A stretch of 64,000 bases of DNA from Halosimplex amylolyticum (GCF_051414035.1 NZ_JBLKNW010000001.1:1798001-1862000); one strand, 5' to 3'. Counted from the first letter of the stretch, positions 51,162 to 60,239 are shown. Numbers and translations are program-made. Notes: generated from the letters alone by a model not told the origin.

Positions 51162-51523
51162 CGAACGAGAGTCACCGTTCTGTCGGCGTTCAAGAGGACG
51201 AACTCGGCGACTTCACCGAGTTCGATCTTTCCCATGGGGCTGCGCTGGCCGCCCCCGATGACGATGCGGTCGAACCCCTCCCGCGCGGCCAACTCCGAGA
51301 GTTCGCTCCCGGGATGGCCCGAGAGCTGGTGGACGTCGGCGTCGACGCCGGCGTCGGCGATACGGTCGCGGATGCGCGATTCGACGTCGTCGACGTCGTA
51401 GTCTTCGGACGTGTCGAGCACGGCGACCGTGAGGTCGTCTCCGGCCTCGCTGGCGCGAGCCAGCGTCTCCTCCAGCGCGTCGAACCCGTCCGGGCTCCCG
51501 CCCATGCCCAGGAGGACTTTCAT
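51158..51523 (-). CDS. Short universal stress protein
   Basis: A 121-residue UspA-like protein (KVLLGMGGSPDGFDALEETLARASEAGDDLTVAVLD; REGFDRIVIGGGQRSPMGKIELGEVAEFVLLNADRTVTLV). It is shorter than most Usp proteins; the helix after strand 2 is reduced. The loop GGGQRSPMGKIELG keeps the nucleotide-site glycines. It forms an operon with the GNAT gene (4-bp overlap). Confidence 0.88.
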   Translation of the reverse strand: MKVLLGMGGSPDGFDALEETLARASEAGDDLTVAVLDTSEDYDVDDVESRIRDRIADAGVDADVHQLSGHPGSELSELAAREGFDRIVIGGGQRSPMGKIELGEVAEFVLLNADRTVTLVR

Positions 51524-51647
51524 GTCCGAGGGTCTCACGCCCGGACGCAAAAAGCTTCCCGCCTGCACCGCAGAGCGTGGCGTGGTACCCGACCCCACTG
51601 TCGGCGGATCCCGCCCGGGCTTGCCCGCTCGCACCGAACGGGCCCGG

Positions 51648-53570
51648 TCAGTCGTCGTCGGTCGCTTCGGTCTGCGCTCGGCGTCGCGCCGCTCGCTCGA
51701 CGAACTCCTCGGGGAGTTCGTCGATCTCCCCGGCCTGTACGGCCCAGAGTTTGGCGTACAGGCCGTCCGCCTCCAGGAGGTCATCGTGCGACCCGCGCTC
51801 GACAATCTTCCCGTCTTCGAGGACGACGATCTTGTCGGCGTCCTTGATGGTCGAGAGGCGGTGGGCGATAGCGAACGTCGTCCGGTCCGCGGTCAGTTTG
51901 TCAAGCGAGCGCTGGATCAGCATCTCCGTCTCCGTGTCGACGTCCGAGGTCGCCTCGTCGAGGACGAGGATGTCCGGGTCCTTGAGGATGGCCCGCGCGA
52001 GCGCGATGCGCTGGCGCTGCCCCCCGGAGAGTTTCACGCCGCGCTCGCCGACCTTCGTGTCGTAGCCCTCGGGGAGGTTCTGGATGAACTGGTGGGCTTC
52101 GGCCATCTTCGCCGCCTCGACGACATCGGCTGTCTCGGCCCCGAAGGTCCCGTACTCGATGTTCTCCTGGACCGTCCCGTAGAAGAGGAACGTCTCCTGG
52201 CTGACGTAGCCCAGCGCCTGTCGCAGGCTCGGAATGGTCGCCTCGCGCAGGTCCGTGCCGTCGATGCGGATGGCGCCCTCGTCGACGTCGTACATCCGGA
52301 GCAGGAGCTTCATCACCGTCGACTTGCCGGCGCCGGTCGGCCCCACGAGCGCGACGGTGTCGCCGCCGTCCACGTCGAAGGTGATGTCCTCGACGATGTT
52401 CTCGCTGTCGTCGTAGCCGAAGGAGACGTCGTCGAACTCGACGTTGCCCTCGCCGACGACGAGCGGGTCCGCGTCGGGCTCCTCGCGGATGCGACTCGGC
52501 GTGTCCATCAGCCCGAAGATGCGCTCGCTGGACGCGTGGGCGCGCTGATACATGTTGATGATCTGTCCGAATTGCGCCATGGGCCAGATGAACCGCTGGG
52601 TCAGCAGGATGAACAGGACGAACTCACCCGCCTCGAGTTCGCCGGAGAGCGGCCCGAGCGGTTCGCCGATCACCCAGAGGCCGCCGATGACGAACGTGAC
52701 GACGAAACCGATTCCCGAGAGCAGGCGCAGGCCGGGGAAGAACTTGATCCGCGTGTCGATGGCGTCCCAGTTGGCGTCGAAGTAGTCCTCGCTCACGTCG
52801 TCGACGCGGTCGGACTCGAAGCTCTCCGTGTTGGCCGCCTTGATCACCTGGATGCCGCCGAGATTGTTCTCCAACCGGGAGTTGAGCTGGCCGACCGACG
52901 AGCGGACCTCGGCGTACTTCGGCTGGATCACGTCGATGAACTTCTTCGTGAAGATGGCGATCAGCGGTACGACGCCCAGCGCCACCAGCGCCAGCTGCCA
53001 GTTCGTGTACAGGAGGATGACCGCGATCGCGATCACCATGATCGACAGCCGGAAGAAGGAGTTCATCCCGTCGTTGAGGAACCGCTCCAGCCGGTTGACG
53101 TCGTTCGACAGGATGGACATCAGTTCTCCAGTCTGCTTGTCGGCGAAGAACTCCATGTTCAGCCGCTGCATCTTGTCGTACGTGTCGGTTCGGACGTCGT
53201 GCTGGATGTTCTGGGCGAACGAATTCCAGCCCCAGTTGCGCGTCCAGTGGAAGGCGGCGCCGACGATGAAGGCCCCTGCGATGATGCCCACTGTCAACCA
53301 CAACTGGGCCCCCCGATCCGACGGGAGCCACGCGTCGGGGACCAGCCACAGGCTGTACGGCTTGTTGTCGAGAAAGATCGCGTCGACGGCGATGCTCAGA
53401 AGCAGCGGAGGGACCAGGTCTAAGACACGTGCGCCGATACTGCTGATGAATCCGACCACGAACTGAAACGCGTTCTCGCGACCGTATTCGGCGAACAGGC
53501 GACGCATCGGGTCGTCCACGCGCTCGCGGACGTCCTCGAAGACCTCCTCCTCGTCGAGGTCTACACTCAT
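51648..53570 (-). CDS. ABC exporter, fused permease and ATPase
   Basis: A 640-residue type IV ABC half-transporter. Six TM helices lie in residues 30-340, followed by an ATPase domain (about 370-610) with Walker A GPTGAGKST, Q-loop SQETFLFYG, signature LSGGQRQRIALARA and Walker B ILVLDEATSDVD. It resembles MsbA-like multidrug or lipid exporters, which function as dimers. It stands alone. The substrate cannot be predicted. Confidence 0.92.
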   Translation of the reverse strand: MSVDLDEEEVFEDVRERVDDPMRRLFAEYGRENAFQFVVGFISSIGARVLDLVPPLLLSIAVDAIFLDNKPYSLWLVPDAWLPSDRGAQLWLTVGIIAGAFIVGAAFHWTRNWGWNSFAQNIQHDVRTDTYDKMQRLNMEFFADKQTGELMSILSNDVNRLERFLNDGMNSFFRLSIMVIAIAVILLYTNWQLALVALGVVPLIAIFTKKFIDVIQPKYAEVRSSVGQLNSRLENNLGGIQVIKAANTESFESDRVDDVSEDYFDANWDAIDTRIKFFPGLRLLSGIGFVVTFVIGGLWVIGEPLGPLSGELEAGEFVLFILLTQRFIWPMAQFGQIINMYQRAHASSERIFGLMDTPSRIREEPDADPLVVGEGNVEFDDVSFGYDDSENIVEDITFDVDGGDTVALVGPTGAGKSTVMKLLLRMYDVDEGAIRIDGTDLREATIPSLRQALGYVSQETFLFYGTVQENIEYGTFGAETADVVEAAKMAEAHQFIQNLPEGYDTKVGERGVKLSGGQRQRIALARAILKDPDILVLDEATSDVDTETEMLIQRSLDKLTADRTTFAIAHRLSTIKDADKIVVLEDGKIVERGSHDDLLEADGLYAKLWAVQAGEIDELPEEFVERAARRRAQTEATDDD

Positions 53571-53677
53571 CGACTACGCTCAAGGTGTCGACCCGCAAAA
53601 GGGCACCGAAGCCCTGCGAAACGTTCCCGTACCGAAACCTGAAGCTCGCCTGCGCGGAGGACCATTCCCGATCGCGA

Positions 53678-54193
53678 TCAGCCGCTGACGTTGTGCGCCG
53701 CGGGCGGAATCGCGATCCGGTCGCCAGCGTCGACGCCCGTCTCGTTCGCCCACCCGCGCGGGACTTCCAGCACCCACCGGGCTTCCCCCCGGTAGGCCGT
53801 CTCCGGACTCTCCTCGGGCACGCCCGCGTGATGTATCTCGTTCACCCGCTCGTCCGCGCCGACGAAGACGATGTCCAGCGGGAACGCCATGTCCCGCATG
53901 ACGTAGCCGTGGGTGCCCTCCTCCGCGTGGACGAACAGCATCCCCTCGTCCATCGCGAGCGCCGAGGTGTTGCTGAGCCCGAGATAGCGCTTCGCCCGCG
54001 TGTCGGCGACGCGCACCTCGACCGTCGCGAGTTCCGTCCCGTTCTCGTCGTACGCGGTGACGGTGACTCGCTCGTAGCCGTCGGGATCTGGCGGGTTTAT
54101 CTGATAGATCAGCCCCGACTGGCTGACGTAGACGCCCCCGAGGAAGAAGAGCAGAAAGACCGCGAACCCCCAGACGATGCGGCTGTCGACCAT
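53678..54193 (-). CDS. DUF192 family exported protein
   Basis: A 171-residue protein with an N-terminal TM anchor (IVWGFAVFLLFFLGGVYVSQSGLIY). The DUF192 domain has VEVRVADTRAKRYLGLSNTSALAMDEGMLFVHAEEGTHGYVMRDMAFPLDIVFVGADERVNEIHHA and a C-terminal YRGEARWVLEVPRGWANETGVDAGDRI. The function of DUF192 is unknown. The gene stands alone before tRNA-Val. Confidence 0.9.
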   Translation of the reverse strand: MVDSRIVWGFAVFLLFFLGGVYVSQSGLIYQINPPDPDGYERVTVTAYDENGTELATVEVRVADTRAKRYLGLSNTSALAMDEGMLFVHAEEGTHGYVMRDMAFPLDIVFVGADERVNEIHHAGVPEESPETAYRGEARWVLEVPRGWANETGVDAGDRIAIPPAAHNVSG

Positions 54194-54282
54194 GCAGTAG
54201 GCCAGGAACGGCCCCGGCGTAAGCGTACGGGTTCGACCGAGAGAGAAAGCGTTATTCCGAGGCGGTGGAAACGTTCGGGCGA

Positions 54283-54356
54283 GGGTTCGTGGTCTAGTTG
54301 GTTATGACGCGGCCTTTACAAGGCCGAGATCGGTGGTTCAAATCCGCCCGAACCCA
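54283..54356 (+). tRNA. tRNA-Val (TAC)
   Basis: A 74-nt cloverleaf. The acceptor arms GGGTTCG and CGAACCC pair, with A as discriminator. The anticodon stem CGGCC/GGCCG has loop TTTACAA, giving anticodon TAC. The T-arm contains GGTTCAAATCC. There is no encoded CCA and no intron. Confidence 0.95.
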
Positions 54357-54360
54357 CTGA

Positions 54361-54476
54361 CCTGTCGCGAACAATCCGTGAGCGACAGGACCGTTCGTGA
54401 GGGCGATTTGAACCCTGGAAGGCGCGCGCAACGGAGTGAGCACGTCTTCCTTCGGTTCACAATCCGCCCGAACCCA
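54361..54476. repeat. Hairpin plus second copy of the tRNA-Val 3' end
   Basis: First there is a short hairpin CCTGTCGC (54361-54368) / GCGACAGG (54382-54389), probably a terminator. Then GCGATTTGAACCCTGGAAG (from 54403) is an inverted counterpart of CTTCCTTCGGTTCACAATCCGC, and the right arm runs into CCGAACCCA. The right arm (54454-54476) copies the 3' 22 bases of tRNA-Val with one extra C. This looks like an att-type duplication or a decayed element end. Confidence 0.65.
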
Positions 54477-54545
54477 TTTTGCGACGGCGAGACGACGGGC
54501 GTAGTGAGGAGTCCGGCTGTCGCATATTGTTCCGGTGGATTCGAG

Positions 54546-54695
54546 GTGGTCGTCGCCGCGGTCGGGCTGGCCGCGACGGACGCCGTTGCGGTCTCGCGGG
54601 TGTTCGTGGCGTGGCTCGCCAAGCGGCTGGGTGTCGCGCCCGCGGAGATCCGGGCGACCGACGCCGCGACGGACGGTGACGGAGTGAAGCGATGA
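54546..54695 (+). CDS. Possible small protein in a disturbed region
   Basis: A 49-residue frame (VVAAVGLAATDAVAVSRVFVAWLAKRLGVAPAEIRATDAATDGDGVKR) that is Ala-rich, helical and acidic. It ends by overlapping the next ATG (GATGA), a coupling typical for real operons. The start is uncertain, since several GTGs are possible. I do not recognise it. It could be a remnant of a mobile element inserted at tRNA-Val. Confidence 0.35.
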   Translation: MVVAAVGLAATDAVAVSRVFVAWLAKRLGVAPAEIRATDAATDGDGVKR

Positions 54696-54829
54696 CTACC
54701 CGCCGCTACCCGAACGAGCGCCAGGGCGCGTTTGCCGAGCGGTACGTCGCCGAGAGCTATGGGCGGCGGACAAGCGTTTCTCGCGATTATGAGCTTCGGA
54801 GGCTTTGGACTGATGATGCTCCTGAGTAG
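54692..54829 (+). pseudogene. Probable truncated gene ending at a repeat
   Basis: A 45-residue frame (MTTRRYPNERQGAFAERYVAES ...) that begins like the first helix of many nuclease-fold proteins. It stops exactly where the inverted repeat GCTACTTTCAGC begins (54829). Base composition and codon use change beyond this point, so the original gene may have been cut by the repeat. This is inference; a short intact gene cannot be excluded. Confidence 0.35.
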
Positions 54830-54927
54830 CTACTTTCAGCACTCCTTGGGATAGTTCACCGGTCAATTCACAGACGGACTGAACAGGAAATTCAGCAGGT
54901 AGTCCGCTGAAAGTAGTGTCCGGTTCT
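54829..54927. repeat. Small inverted-repeat element, possibly an insertion-element relic
   Basis: CTACTTTCAGC (54830-54840) and GCTGAAAGTAG (54906-54916) are perfect inverted repeats about 65 bp apart. The right end continues as a 22-bp sequence (54906-54927, GCTGAAAGTAGTGTCCGG then TTCT) that is repeated directly at 55492-55513. No transposase gene is seen between them. Confidence 0.55.
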
Positions 54928-55041
54928 TCCCCTAGAATCAGATCTGCCCAGTACAGAGGGTACATCTCGCACAGGCAGTTCTAGCAACGACAGTATCTAA
55001 GAGGCCTCGAGGGAGCGGCAGATAGTATGACAGCTCCACCA

Positions 55042-55368
55042 CTACAGAACTGTAAGATCATCCCCGGCTTTCCCGCGTAGGATAGATCTCACTTCCTGGG
55101 TTACCTTCGGTGACTGCCGTCCCAGCAGGGAGGGGATCTGTGACCGCGAATTGTACCGACCAACGATGCAGACGTAGCAACTGTCGTTCCGTTCGGGCAA
55201 TGTCGCAATGTCAGCCAGGACGGTTCCAGTCGCCGAGATCGCCGTCTTTACGCCCTCAATCCGCCCGCGGGCGTCGCGTCCGATCTTCCGATCCGGGATA
55301 CCGGCGGCACGCATCGCATCTGTGACGAGGCGTTCAGTCTCATCTATCGGACGATCTACTCGCATCAT
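55042..55368 (-). CDS. Hypothetical protein between repeats
   Basis: A 108-residue protein (MMRVDRPIDETERLVTDAMRAAGIPDRKIGRDARGRIEGVKTAISATGTVLADIATLPERNDSCYVCIVGRYNSRSQIPSLLGRQSP ...). It is basic rather than acidic and has no motif I recognise. It sits between the two 22-bp repeats, so it may be part of a foreign fragment. A/T-rich sequence just upstream could hold its promoter. Confidence 0.4.
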   Translation of the reverse strand: MMRVDRPIDETERLVTDAMRAAGIPDRKIGRDARGRIEGVKTAISATGTVLADIATLPERNDSCYVCIVGRYNSRSQIPSLLGRQSPKVTQEVRSILRGKAGDDLTVL

Positions 55369-55903
55369 GACCGTTATCTAAGTTCACTACAGGTGAAATT
55401 AATAGCGGTTTTACCACCAACCGAATATCCAGGACGGAATACGTTGCAAGATACGCAGGCTGCAGTGAACGGAAAATTCGTTCTGTCGGGGGCTGAAAGT
55501 AGTGTCCGGTTCTCAGTCCGCTTTCGGACGTCTCTTCTGGTTCAATCGCACCCAGCTAGGTATTACTGCTCCGACATCGCCGTGAATTGTCCGATGATCT
55601 CGCTAGGTGGACCTCTTTGACGTTCGTGCGTGTGGTCGCACGTCGAGAGGAACGCTCGCCGCGATATGCACACGAGCGAGATCCGCCTTCGGGCATACTC
55701 AGCTGAGATTTGGCCTCGGAACGAGCATCTCTGGCGCGATTGGCGATGAGGTTAGCAGATCTCTTCGATTGAAAGCCGTCTCGATGACCCAAGGGAGAGA
55801 ATTCAGACATCGTGTTCGCAACCGAGAACGGAATATTCCACTTTCACTTCCACTCCGCACTAGGCTGGCCTCTTTTCAGTACCCCGTCGTGGCTTCGATA
55901 GCG
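55369..55903. other. Intergenic region, no convincing gene
   Basis: About 535 bp, with lower G+C than the flanks. It holds the second copy of the 22-bp repeat (55492-55513). No frame has haloarchaeal codon use. The long frame that overlaps it (from 55607) joins the next gene only because no stop intervenes. Confidence 0.5.
55492..55513 (+). repeat. Second copy of a 22-bp direct repeat
   Basis: Identical to 54906-54927 (GCTGAAAGTAGTGTCCGG then TTCT), same orientation, 586 bp apart. It brackets the hypothetical gene at 55042. Confidence 0.7.
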
Positions 55904-56491
55904 ATGGCGACCAACAGACAGGTAGAACTGGGAGAATCGTGGTCGGGAGACCGAGTACTGTCGGAAGATACCCAGCAGCAGATACAGGGGGCACTCCGGA
56001 TGCTGTTGGCCACCAAGGACGCGGACGGCGAGCTCGTAGAGATCACCGACGGACTCCCGTTCGCAGTGACGCAGTTCAACATCACCTACTACGTCGACGG
56101 CACGCTCGGGTTCGAACTATTCGTGGAGCATCCGGACGAGGTGACGCTGGTGACCGACGACGTAGTCGATTGCGTCCACCACGCGCAGGGGAACCCACTC
56201 TCGACGCTCGGGGCGCTGGGCGAGGACTACGAAGCCCTGGAGAAGGACGTGCTCGAAACCATCGCCGTGATGGTCGACCTGCCGGAGCACCCCGACGACA
56301 GAGAGCAACACGTCTACGGCGATCTCGCGTTCTCCAACACCGCTTGCTACGGAGGAAGTCTGATCTTCACGTTCCTGTACGACCCCGGCGAGCACGTCCG
56401 TGGACTGTATCAGGATGCGGCGTTCGGGGTCGGTCGGCAGATCGGGATTCCCGTTGAACCCGGGACGACGGAGATGCTCGAGGAGAAGTAA
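55904..56491 (+). CDS. Uncharacterised acidic protein
   Basis: A 195-residue protein (MATNRQVELGESWSGDRVLSEDTQQQIQGALRMLL ... GLPFAVTQFNITYYVDGTLGFELFVEHPDEV ... CYGGSLIFTFLYDPGEHVRGLYQDAAFGVGRQIG). It is acidic, soluble and alpha/beta, with no catalytic motif I can name. The ATG at 55904 is where haloarchaeal composition begins. It is an orphan in this region. Confidence 0.6.
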   Translation: MATNRQVELGESWSGDRVLSEDTQQQIQGALRMLLATKDADGELVEITDGLPFAVTQFNITYYVDGTLGFELFVEHPDEVTLVTDDVVDCVHHAQGNPLSTLGALGEDYEALEKDVLETIAVMVDLPEHPDDREQHVYGDLAFSNTACYGGSLIFTFLYDPGEHVRGLYQDAAFGVGRQIGIPVEPGTTEMLEEK

Positions 56492-56705
56492 CGCAGAGCC
56501 CCCGTTGAGGGAGACCGAGCGACGATTTCCATCGGCTCCGAACCAGTGGATGGTTAGGATCGAGCGGGTGTTCTCTCTCGGGGAGTCGGAGTCGAACCCG
56601 CGCAAGTTCGGGACGGACCGGCACAGCAGGTCAGATCCCCGGCAGCGACACTCCGGCGTCTTTTCAAGCCAAAATCATAAGTGCGGTTTCGTGCTATCAT
56701 CTGTC

Positions 56706-56849
56706 ATGGCCATCTGCCCGCACTGCGATTCAGACATTTCGGACTGGGCGAACCGGCTCGAGAAGGCCCCGGCAGCGAACACGCCGAAGGTGTGGACCTG
56801 TCCCGACTGCGACTCGGTGCTGGGGATTTCCGACTGGGGATCCGACTGA
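56706..56849 (+). CDS. 47-residue zinc-ribbon protein
   Basis: MAICPHCDSDISDW ... WTCPDCDSVLGISDW: CPHC and CPDC form a zinc ribbon of the rubredoxin or RNA polymerase-subunit type. The start is at the ATG just before the first ribbon. It stands alone. The function is unknown. Confidence 0.7.
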   Translation: MAICPHCDSDISDWANRLEKAPAANTPKVWTCPDCDSVLGISDWGSD

Positions 56850-57032
56850 CCGTCGAGCAGGCATTCCCCCGACGGTCGGCAGGTCAAACTGGAACGAGCC
56901 TCGCCGAGTCGTCGAACCCAGTCCCCACCCGGTTCTCGGCGACGTGTTCTGGGGTTCCAGACGTCGACGAGAACCGGAATCGGACGGCCGCCCCTGCGAA
57001 AAATTCACGCGGTCAGGCAGATCTGTGCCTGT

Positions 57033-57317
57033 GTGACGCTCGTGAACGCGATTCTCCACCTGTTCGCGGTGGTCGTCGTCGTGGGCTTCGTCGGTCGTGC
57101 GAGCGGACAGCTTCTCGCTGATCCCGACGAGGCGCACGACCAGTTAGTCCCGGTGTGGGAGCGGCGAGCGACGACCGCTGTCGGCCTTCCGCTCACACTC
57201 GTCGGTCTCTCGACGATGGTCGAAGGCCCGCTGGCAGTGCCGTACGACCCGCTCGTGATCCTCCTCCCGGGAATCGTGCTGCTGGTCTACCCGGACTTCT
57301 CCCCCTCGGCGGTGTGA
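57033..57317 (+). CDS. Small membrane protein
   Basis: A 94-residue protein with three hydrophobic segments (AILHLFAVVVVVGFVG; TTAVGLPLTLVGLSTMV; PLVILLPGIVLLVYP). The start is a GTG. No family was recognised. It is convergent with the transglutaminase-like gene, separated by about 36 bp. Confidence 0.55.
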   Translation: MTLVNAILHLFAVVVVVGFVGRASGQLLADPDEAHDQLVPVWERRATTAVGLPLTLVGLSTMVEGPLAVPYDPLVILLPGIVLLVYPDFSPSAV

Positions 57318-57353
57318 GCGGCCGCCGTTCGCCGACAGCGCCCGACGGTCGAC

Positions 57354-58781
57354 CTACACCTGGTGGAGCACTGCGTCGACGCCCTGGTACTCCTCTGGGC
57401 AGTCGCCGATGTCCCACCCTTCGCCGGTCGGTTCGACGTACGAGTACGTCCGTCCGTCGAGTTCCCAGTACCAGCCCTCGGGCTCCTCCTGGTAGATGCC
57501 GCAGGCCATGTGGCCCGGCGGCTGGATGAGGATCGTGTCGTAGTTGAACGGGTCCGCTTCGAGGACGGCCGCGAGCATGATCGCCGTGTCTTCACAGTCG
57601 CCCTCCGCTTCGGAGACCGTCTCGACGACGAACTTCGTGTAGTCGTCGAAGCCCTTGCTCACGTCGTCGGTGACGTACGGGAGGCGCTGGACGAAGTCGA
57701 CGACGAAGTCCACCTTCTCCCGGCTCCCCGTGAATCCGATGTCCTCGGCGTCGGAGTCGAGGATCGTCGCCAGCTCACTGCCGATCCCCTCCGTGAGTTC
57801 GTAGTCGACGTACTCCGGCCGAGACCTGCCGCGCGAGCGTTCGACGGCGTCGGCGTAGGCGGCCTTCCAGATGATCAGCCCGGAGGTCCAGTCGGTGCCG
57901 TTCGTCCGCCCCGATAGTTCGAGTTCGTAGGCACCTTCGACGAGGGTGCGCTCGAAAGCGTCTCCGGAGTCGGCGTCGAGCCCGTCGGGGTGTGGCGATC
58001 GCACCATCCCCCGGTCGGGTTCCCGGAGCTCGAACGGGTCGGTGGACATGAGATAGGCCACCTCGTCGATGGATGTCTCCTCGTCCGGCCTGTCCGGGAC
58101 CACGAAAGCGGAGACTTCCAGCCGTGTCTCAGTCGGGAGGTCGTCCCGGTCGAGCGAGACCGTAACGTCCGTCCCCTCCTCGGCCAGCGTGAACCCGGTG
58201 CTGGTGTTCTGGGCGACGGTCCGATTGCGGGGAAACTCCGAGACCGTAACCCGGAGTCTGGCCCCGGTGTATTCGACGTCGACGTCGGACTCGTAGACCT
58301 CGGCGGAGACCTCGTCGACGCCGTAGGCGGTGATCGACGAGATACCATCCCAGTAGTCGTCGGTGACGGCGAAAGAGTAGGTCGGATCCGACGACGGGTC
58401 GGTCGGCGTCGGCGTCGGGGAGGCCGTGGGCGTCGGAGACCGAGTCGGGCTCGGTGTCGGCGAGGGAGTTGGCGTCGGCGAACGCGTCGGCGTCGGTGAC
58501 TCCGACGAGTCCTCGGACGTCGCGGTGCCCGCAGATCCGTCGTCCGCGTCGGAGCTCCGGGCCGGAGTGACCCCGGGTCTCGCCGTCCCACCGGTGAGAT
58601 CGGACTTCTCCTGGACCGAGGCGTCGTCGGGAGCGTAGTCCTCGCTGTCGACGACGCCGTCGCCGTCGCTGTCCCGGATCGAGTCGTCCTCGGAGTTCCC
58701 CAGGACGGAGCATCCGCACAGCCCGGCAGACACGGCCGATAGACCCACTAACGCCTCGCGTCGCGACACCCGATCGTCCAT
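57354..58781 (-). CDS. Transglutaminase-like lipoprotein
   Basis: A 475-residue exported protein. The Tat motif SRREALVG and a lipobox (LCGC, Cys about 24) are visible. A calcium-type DSDGDGVVDSEDYAPDD (about 37-53) is followed by a Ser/Pro/Thr-rich linker of SPTPTP repeats (about 95-135). A beta domain (about 140-260) and a C-terminal transglutaminase-like domain (about 300-475) follow. The catalytic Cys is in EGDCEDTAIM, and the partner His is in PPGHMACG. It is a likely surface cysteine protease or cross-linking enzyme. Confidence 0.85.
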   Translation of the reverse strand: MDDRVSRREALVGLSAVSAGLCGCSVLGNSEDDSIRDSDGDGVVDSEDYAPDDASVQEKSDLTGGTARPGVTPARSSDADDGSAGTATSEDSSESPTPTRSPTPTPSPTPSPTRSPTPTASPTPTPTDPSSDPTYSFAVTDDYWDGISSITAYGVDEVSAEVYESDVDVEYTGARLRVTVSEFPRNRTVAQNTSTGFTLAEEGTDVTVSLDRDDLPTETRLEVSAFVVPDRPDEETSIDEVAYLMSTDPFELREPDRGMVRSPHPDGLDADSGDAFERTLVEGAYELELSGRTNGTDWTSGLIIWKAAYADAVERSRGRSRPEYVDYELTEGIGSELATILDSDAEDIGFTGSREKVDFVVDFVQRLPYVTDDVSKGFDDYTKFVVETVSEAEGDCEDTAIMLAAVLEADPFNYDTILIQPPGHMACGIYQEEPEGWYWELDGRTYSYVEPTGEGWDIGDCPEEYQGVDAVLHQV

Positions 58782-58982
58782 ACCTCACAGAGAGACCGAT
58801 CATCGCCCATAATCGTTGGGATACGGTCATCGCAGAGCGCGGACGCGAACCGTGACCGATCGGGCCGGACGAGTACCAGTGACCGGCGTCGTATCGACGT
58901 CACCGAGAACTATCCGGAGAGAACGCGGGGTACCAGTAATTTGAACCCGGTACCCGTCCAACGGCGAGTCGGTGATAGTTCT

Positions 58983-59825
58983 ATGACGGACGTACCGACG
59001 AAGACGCTCCCGAGCGGCGACGAACTCCCCCGGCTCGGTTTCGGCACGTGGGACATCGGCGGCGAGACGGTCAAAGAGGGGGTCCGCACGGCCCTCGACG
59101 CCGGATACACGCACGTCGACACGGCGGAGGGGTACAAGAACGAAGCGGAGATCGGCGACGTGCTCGCGGAGTACGACCGCGACGAGATATTCCTCACGTC
59201 GAAGGTCCTCTCGAAGAACCTGAACTACGATTCGCTGATCGAGTCCTGTCGGGACTCCCTCGAACGGCTCGGCACCGACTACCTCGACCTGTACCTCATC
59301 CACTGGCCCAACCCCGCCGTCTCGCTCCGGGAGTCGCTGGACGCGATGGCGACGCTCCACGACGAGGGCCTCGTCAAGAACGTCGGGGTCTCGAACTTCA
59401 GCGCCTACCAGCTGAGTTGCGCACACCATATTTCCGACGTCCCGATCGCCGTCAACCAGATCGAGTTCCACCCCTGGTTCCAGCGCCCCGACCTCGTGGA
59501 GTACTGCCGCGAGACCGACACCGTCGTCGAGGCGGCGGCACCGCTCGGCAGGACGGAGGTCTTCGAGGACGACGTCGTCCAGGACCTGGCCGACCAGTAC
59601 GACAAGAACCCCGCGCAGATCGCGCTCAAGTGGGCGATCGAACGCGACATCGTCGCGCTCCCGAAGTCCTCCTCGCCCGAGCACATCCGGTCGAACTTCG
59701 ATCTCTTCGACTGGTCGATCGACGACGAGGACCTCGCGGCGCTGGACGACCGCGACCGCGACCACCCCGTCTACGACCACCCCGCCCGCGACTGGTCAGG
59801 CGACGTCTACGGCATCAATCAGTAA
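58983..59825 (+). CDS. Aldo/keto reductase, AKR5-like
   Basis: A 280-residue reductase, the third of its superfamily in the window. GYTHVDTAEGYKNEAEIG holds Asp and Tyr, LTSKVLSKN the Lys, YLIHWPNPAVS the His, and VALPKSSSPEHIRSNFDLFDW the NADP site. VGVSNFSAYQL is typical. The frame extends upstream to 58941, but MTDVPTKTLPSG is the natural N-terminus. The enzyme may detoxify aldehydes. Confidence 0.92.
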   Translation: MTDVPTKTLPSGDELPRLGFGTWDIGGETVKEGVRTALDAGYTHVDTAEGYKNEAEIGDVLAEYDRDEIFLTSKVLSKNLNYDSLIESCRDSLERLGTDYLDLYLIHWPNPAVSLRESLDAMATLHDEGLVKNVGVSNFSAYQLSCAHHISDVPIAVNQIEFHPWFQRPDLVEYCRETDTVVEAAAPLGRTEVFEDDVVQDLADQYDKNPAQIALKWAIERDIVALPKSSSPEHIRSNFDLFDWSIDDEDLAALDDRDRDHPVYDHPARDWSGDVYGINQ

Positions 59826-60068
59826 AGCACACCGTTCGCCCCGTTTCGCCAGTTCGACTGCGCGTAGTGTGGAATTTCCGGGCACATCTCGACGAATCGG
59901 ACAGTCGTTTCGTCATCGGCCGCTATACTACATTATTGATCGGTGGCGTACACAATTTACCCGTATTTACAGACACTGGATTAGTTAACCGGCGAGATGA
60001 TGGATATACGGGACACTATAGAGTCCAGAACCAAAATATTCAAGACATCCCGCTGAGGGTATCCGTCT

Positions 60069-60239
60069 ATGAGCACCGATGCGCGGTCCTGCAGCTGGGC
60101 GGCGGACGGGCCCGAGATCGTCGCGACGGTCGACGAGGCGGACGGGAGCCCCCGGTTCGTCGTCGCCGACATCGCCCGGGACGAGGCGTGGGTATCGGCC
60201 TCCGCGTCCAAGGCGTACCACCTCGACGAGTGGCGATAA
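60069..60239 (+). CDS. 56-residue haloarchaeal protein
   Basis: A small acidic protein (MSTDARSCSWAADGPEIVATVDEADGSPRF ... DEAWVSASASKAYHLDEWR). It consists of a few strands and ends in W-R. The pattern (DIARDEAWVS, DEWR end) resembles a haloarchaeal mini-family. An A/T-rich upstream region (60005-60055) could be its promoter. Confidence 0.6.
   Translation: MSTDARSCSWAADGPEIVATVDEADGSPRFVVADIARDEAWVSASASKAYHLDEWR

Noticed and set aside
54906..55513. Complete insertion sequence bounded by the 22-bp repeats
   Set aside because: The repeats are direct, not inverted, no transposase was recognised between them, and no target-site duplication was found.
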